Source: Actinoallomurus iriomotensis (GTDB lineage Bacteria > Actinomycetota > Actinomycetes > Streptosporangiales > Streptosporangiaceae). Taken from it: a stretch of DNA of 64,000 nucleotides. Positions within the stretch are counted from its first letter, which is position 1. The number at the start of each line of letters is the position of its first letter. The notes under the pieces are model-generated. The model was not told where the DNA came from. It saw only the letters and a list, made by a program, of their open reading frames with translations, and ran no database searches. Below are positions 63,262 through 64,000 of this stretch, one piece after another. The stretch spans positions 124,001 to 188,000 of the forward strand of contig NZ_BSTJ01000004.1 of assembly GCF_030269445.1 (NCBI RefSeq). The letters run 5' to 3'. Made by a program: the position numbers and the translations under genes.

Positions 63262-64000
63262 TCACCCCATACGGCGCCAGGCGACCCAGTCTCCGGCGTA
63301 GCTTTGGCGGATCGACACAGGTCGCCAGTTCGGTGGGGCGGCGGGCCAGCTCTGTTGCGGTGTCTTCCCCAGGTCCCAAGGCACGATGACGAGCGTCACA
63401 TCCGGCGCGAGCGTCTCTCGGCGAAAGCGATCAATCGCTTTCAGACCGTTGCGTACTTGGAAGGCCTGTGAAACCCAGATCCTCCACGACAGATCGACAT
63501 AATTGACCGCGACATGGTCCTGGGGGCGTAGTCCGGCCGGGGCCAGGCTCGTGGCAGCCTCGATCCTGTCCTCCCACGCCCGGGTCTCCCGTTCGGTGGA
63601 CACGGCCATGACGGTCAGATCGAGAGCGATGAAGCCAACGGCGACGATGCGCCATCCGTCTCTGCCGCCGCTCGTGATGATGAGGGCCGCCAGTATCAGC
63701 AGCACCAGCGCGACCCACGTGGCGAACCACAACTGCAGGGCGTTCCAGTTCCAGGTGAGGACGCAGATCTCAGGAAAGTCGGCCGTGCCGAAGAATTGGG
63801 TGGACAGCCGACCGCCGGCTTGCACCCGCACGATCCCGGCTGTCGCGAAGGCAAGCACCGCACAGGCGAGCACCGCCCACATGGCCGCCCTTCTCGTGCA
63901 GCGAGTCGCGAACACCGCCCCGGCCAGGAAGACCACCGGAGCCAGGCAACTGAGATACCGGCCATAGGCGAAGTTGGCGACGGTCTTCTCGTCCGCGGTC
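63262..64000 (-). CDS. Integral membrane protein, C-terminal part (runs off the right edge)
   Basis: The frame is open to the window edge (246 codons). Three hydrophobic segments (about VVFLAGAVFATRC, MWAVLACAVLAFATAGIV and WVALVLLILAALIITSG) are followed by a small hydrophobic stretch and a soluble C-terminal domain ending SYAGDWVAWRRMG. The segment TVANFAYGRYLSCLAP precedes the first helix and recalls the loop before the C-terminal domain of actinobacterial membrane glycosyltransferases, but the family is not established. Confidence 0.75.
   Translation of the reverse strand, partial: TADEKTVANFAYGRYLSCLAPVVFLAGAVFATRCTRRAAMWAVLACAVLAFATAGIVRVQAGGRLSTQFFGTADFPEICVLTWNWNALQLWFATWVALVLLILAALIITSGGRDGWRIVAVGFIALDLTVMAVSTERETRAWEDRIEAATSLAPAGLRPQDHVAVNYVDLSWRIWVSQAFQVRNGLKAIDRFRRETLAPDVTLVIVPWDLGKTPQQSWPAAPPNWRPVSIRQSYAGDWVAWRRMG

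Overview
This 64 kb window comes from the chromosome of a GC-rich filamentous actinomycete, probably of the Streptosporangiales/Streptomycetales type; the genus cannot be fixed from the sequence alone. The signs are very GC-rich third codon positions, GTG and TTG starts, sugar importers without their own ATPase, GpgS, a RamB/isocitrate lyase pair and a single MCE protein. No tRNA, rRNA, transposase, integrase or CRISPR array was seen. The left edge cuts a methylmalonyl-CoA mutase gene and the right edge cuts a membrane-protein gene.

Region 1 (about 1.4-30.2 kb) is a plant cell-wall degradation locus. A six-gene minus-strand operon (10.3 to 1.45 kb) encodes an SGNH esterase, a CE1-like esterase, a GH6 cellulase, a GH10 xylanase with CBM2, a GH29 fucosidase and a GH54 arabinofuranosidase. 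A second operon (15.5 to 10.6 kb) encodes a sugar ABC importer and a cytoplasmic six-hairpin glycosidase. A third (23.5 to 17 kb) encodes a putative clan-A hydrolase, two more GH54 enzymes and a second GH10 xylanase. A GH59-type galactosidase and a beta-helix hydrolase are divergently transcribed at 27.5-27.8 kb. Two paralogous LacI regulators sit inside the locus. All six transcription starts that can be reconstructed share one design: a TTGACC-like -35, a 17-18 nt spacer, and a 12-bp palindrome (CGAATCGATTCG or CGAACCGGTTCG types) at or just after +1. Together they look like one derepressible arabinoxylan/hemicellulose regulon. Most of the enzymes carry C-terminal CBM13 (ricin-type) modules, some almost identical at DNA level.

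Region 2 (30.2-37.6 kb) is another importer operon (binding protein, two permeases, an uncharacterised alpha-helical-barrel protein, a zinc alcohol dehydrogenase) under a divergent GntR/FadR regulator. Its last gene, an SDR dehydrogenase, is cut off after 21 codons at the junction with Region 1. A decayed flavoprotein gene follows the GntR gene.

Region 3 (38.5-57.8 kb) is mostly core or semi-core metabolism: a HAD-SDR-peroxiredoxin group, a sigma factor with a tiny zinc-finger anti-sigma candidate, a GH15 / aquaporin / glucose dehydrogenase set in which the last two share one uninterrupted reading frame, an acyl-CoA dehydrogenase, a lone MCE protein, GpgS, the divergent RamB/AceA pair, a secreted M1 peptidase and an ABC-2 exporter interrupted by an antisense lipoprotein gene.

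Region 4 (57.8-63.3 kb) is a duplicated unit: two secreted collagen-like (Gly-X-Thr) protein genes, each with the same terminator downstream and the same conserved block upstream, separated by decayed fragments of a histidine kinase and of the neighbouring ABC ATPase gene.
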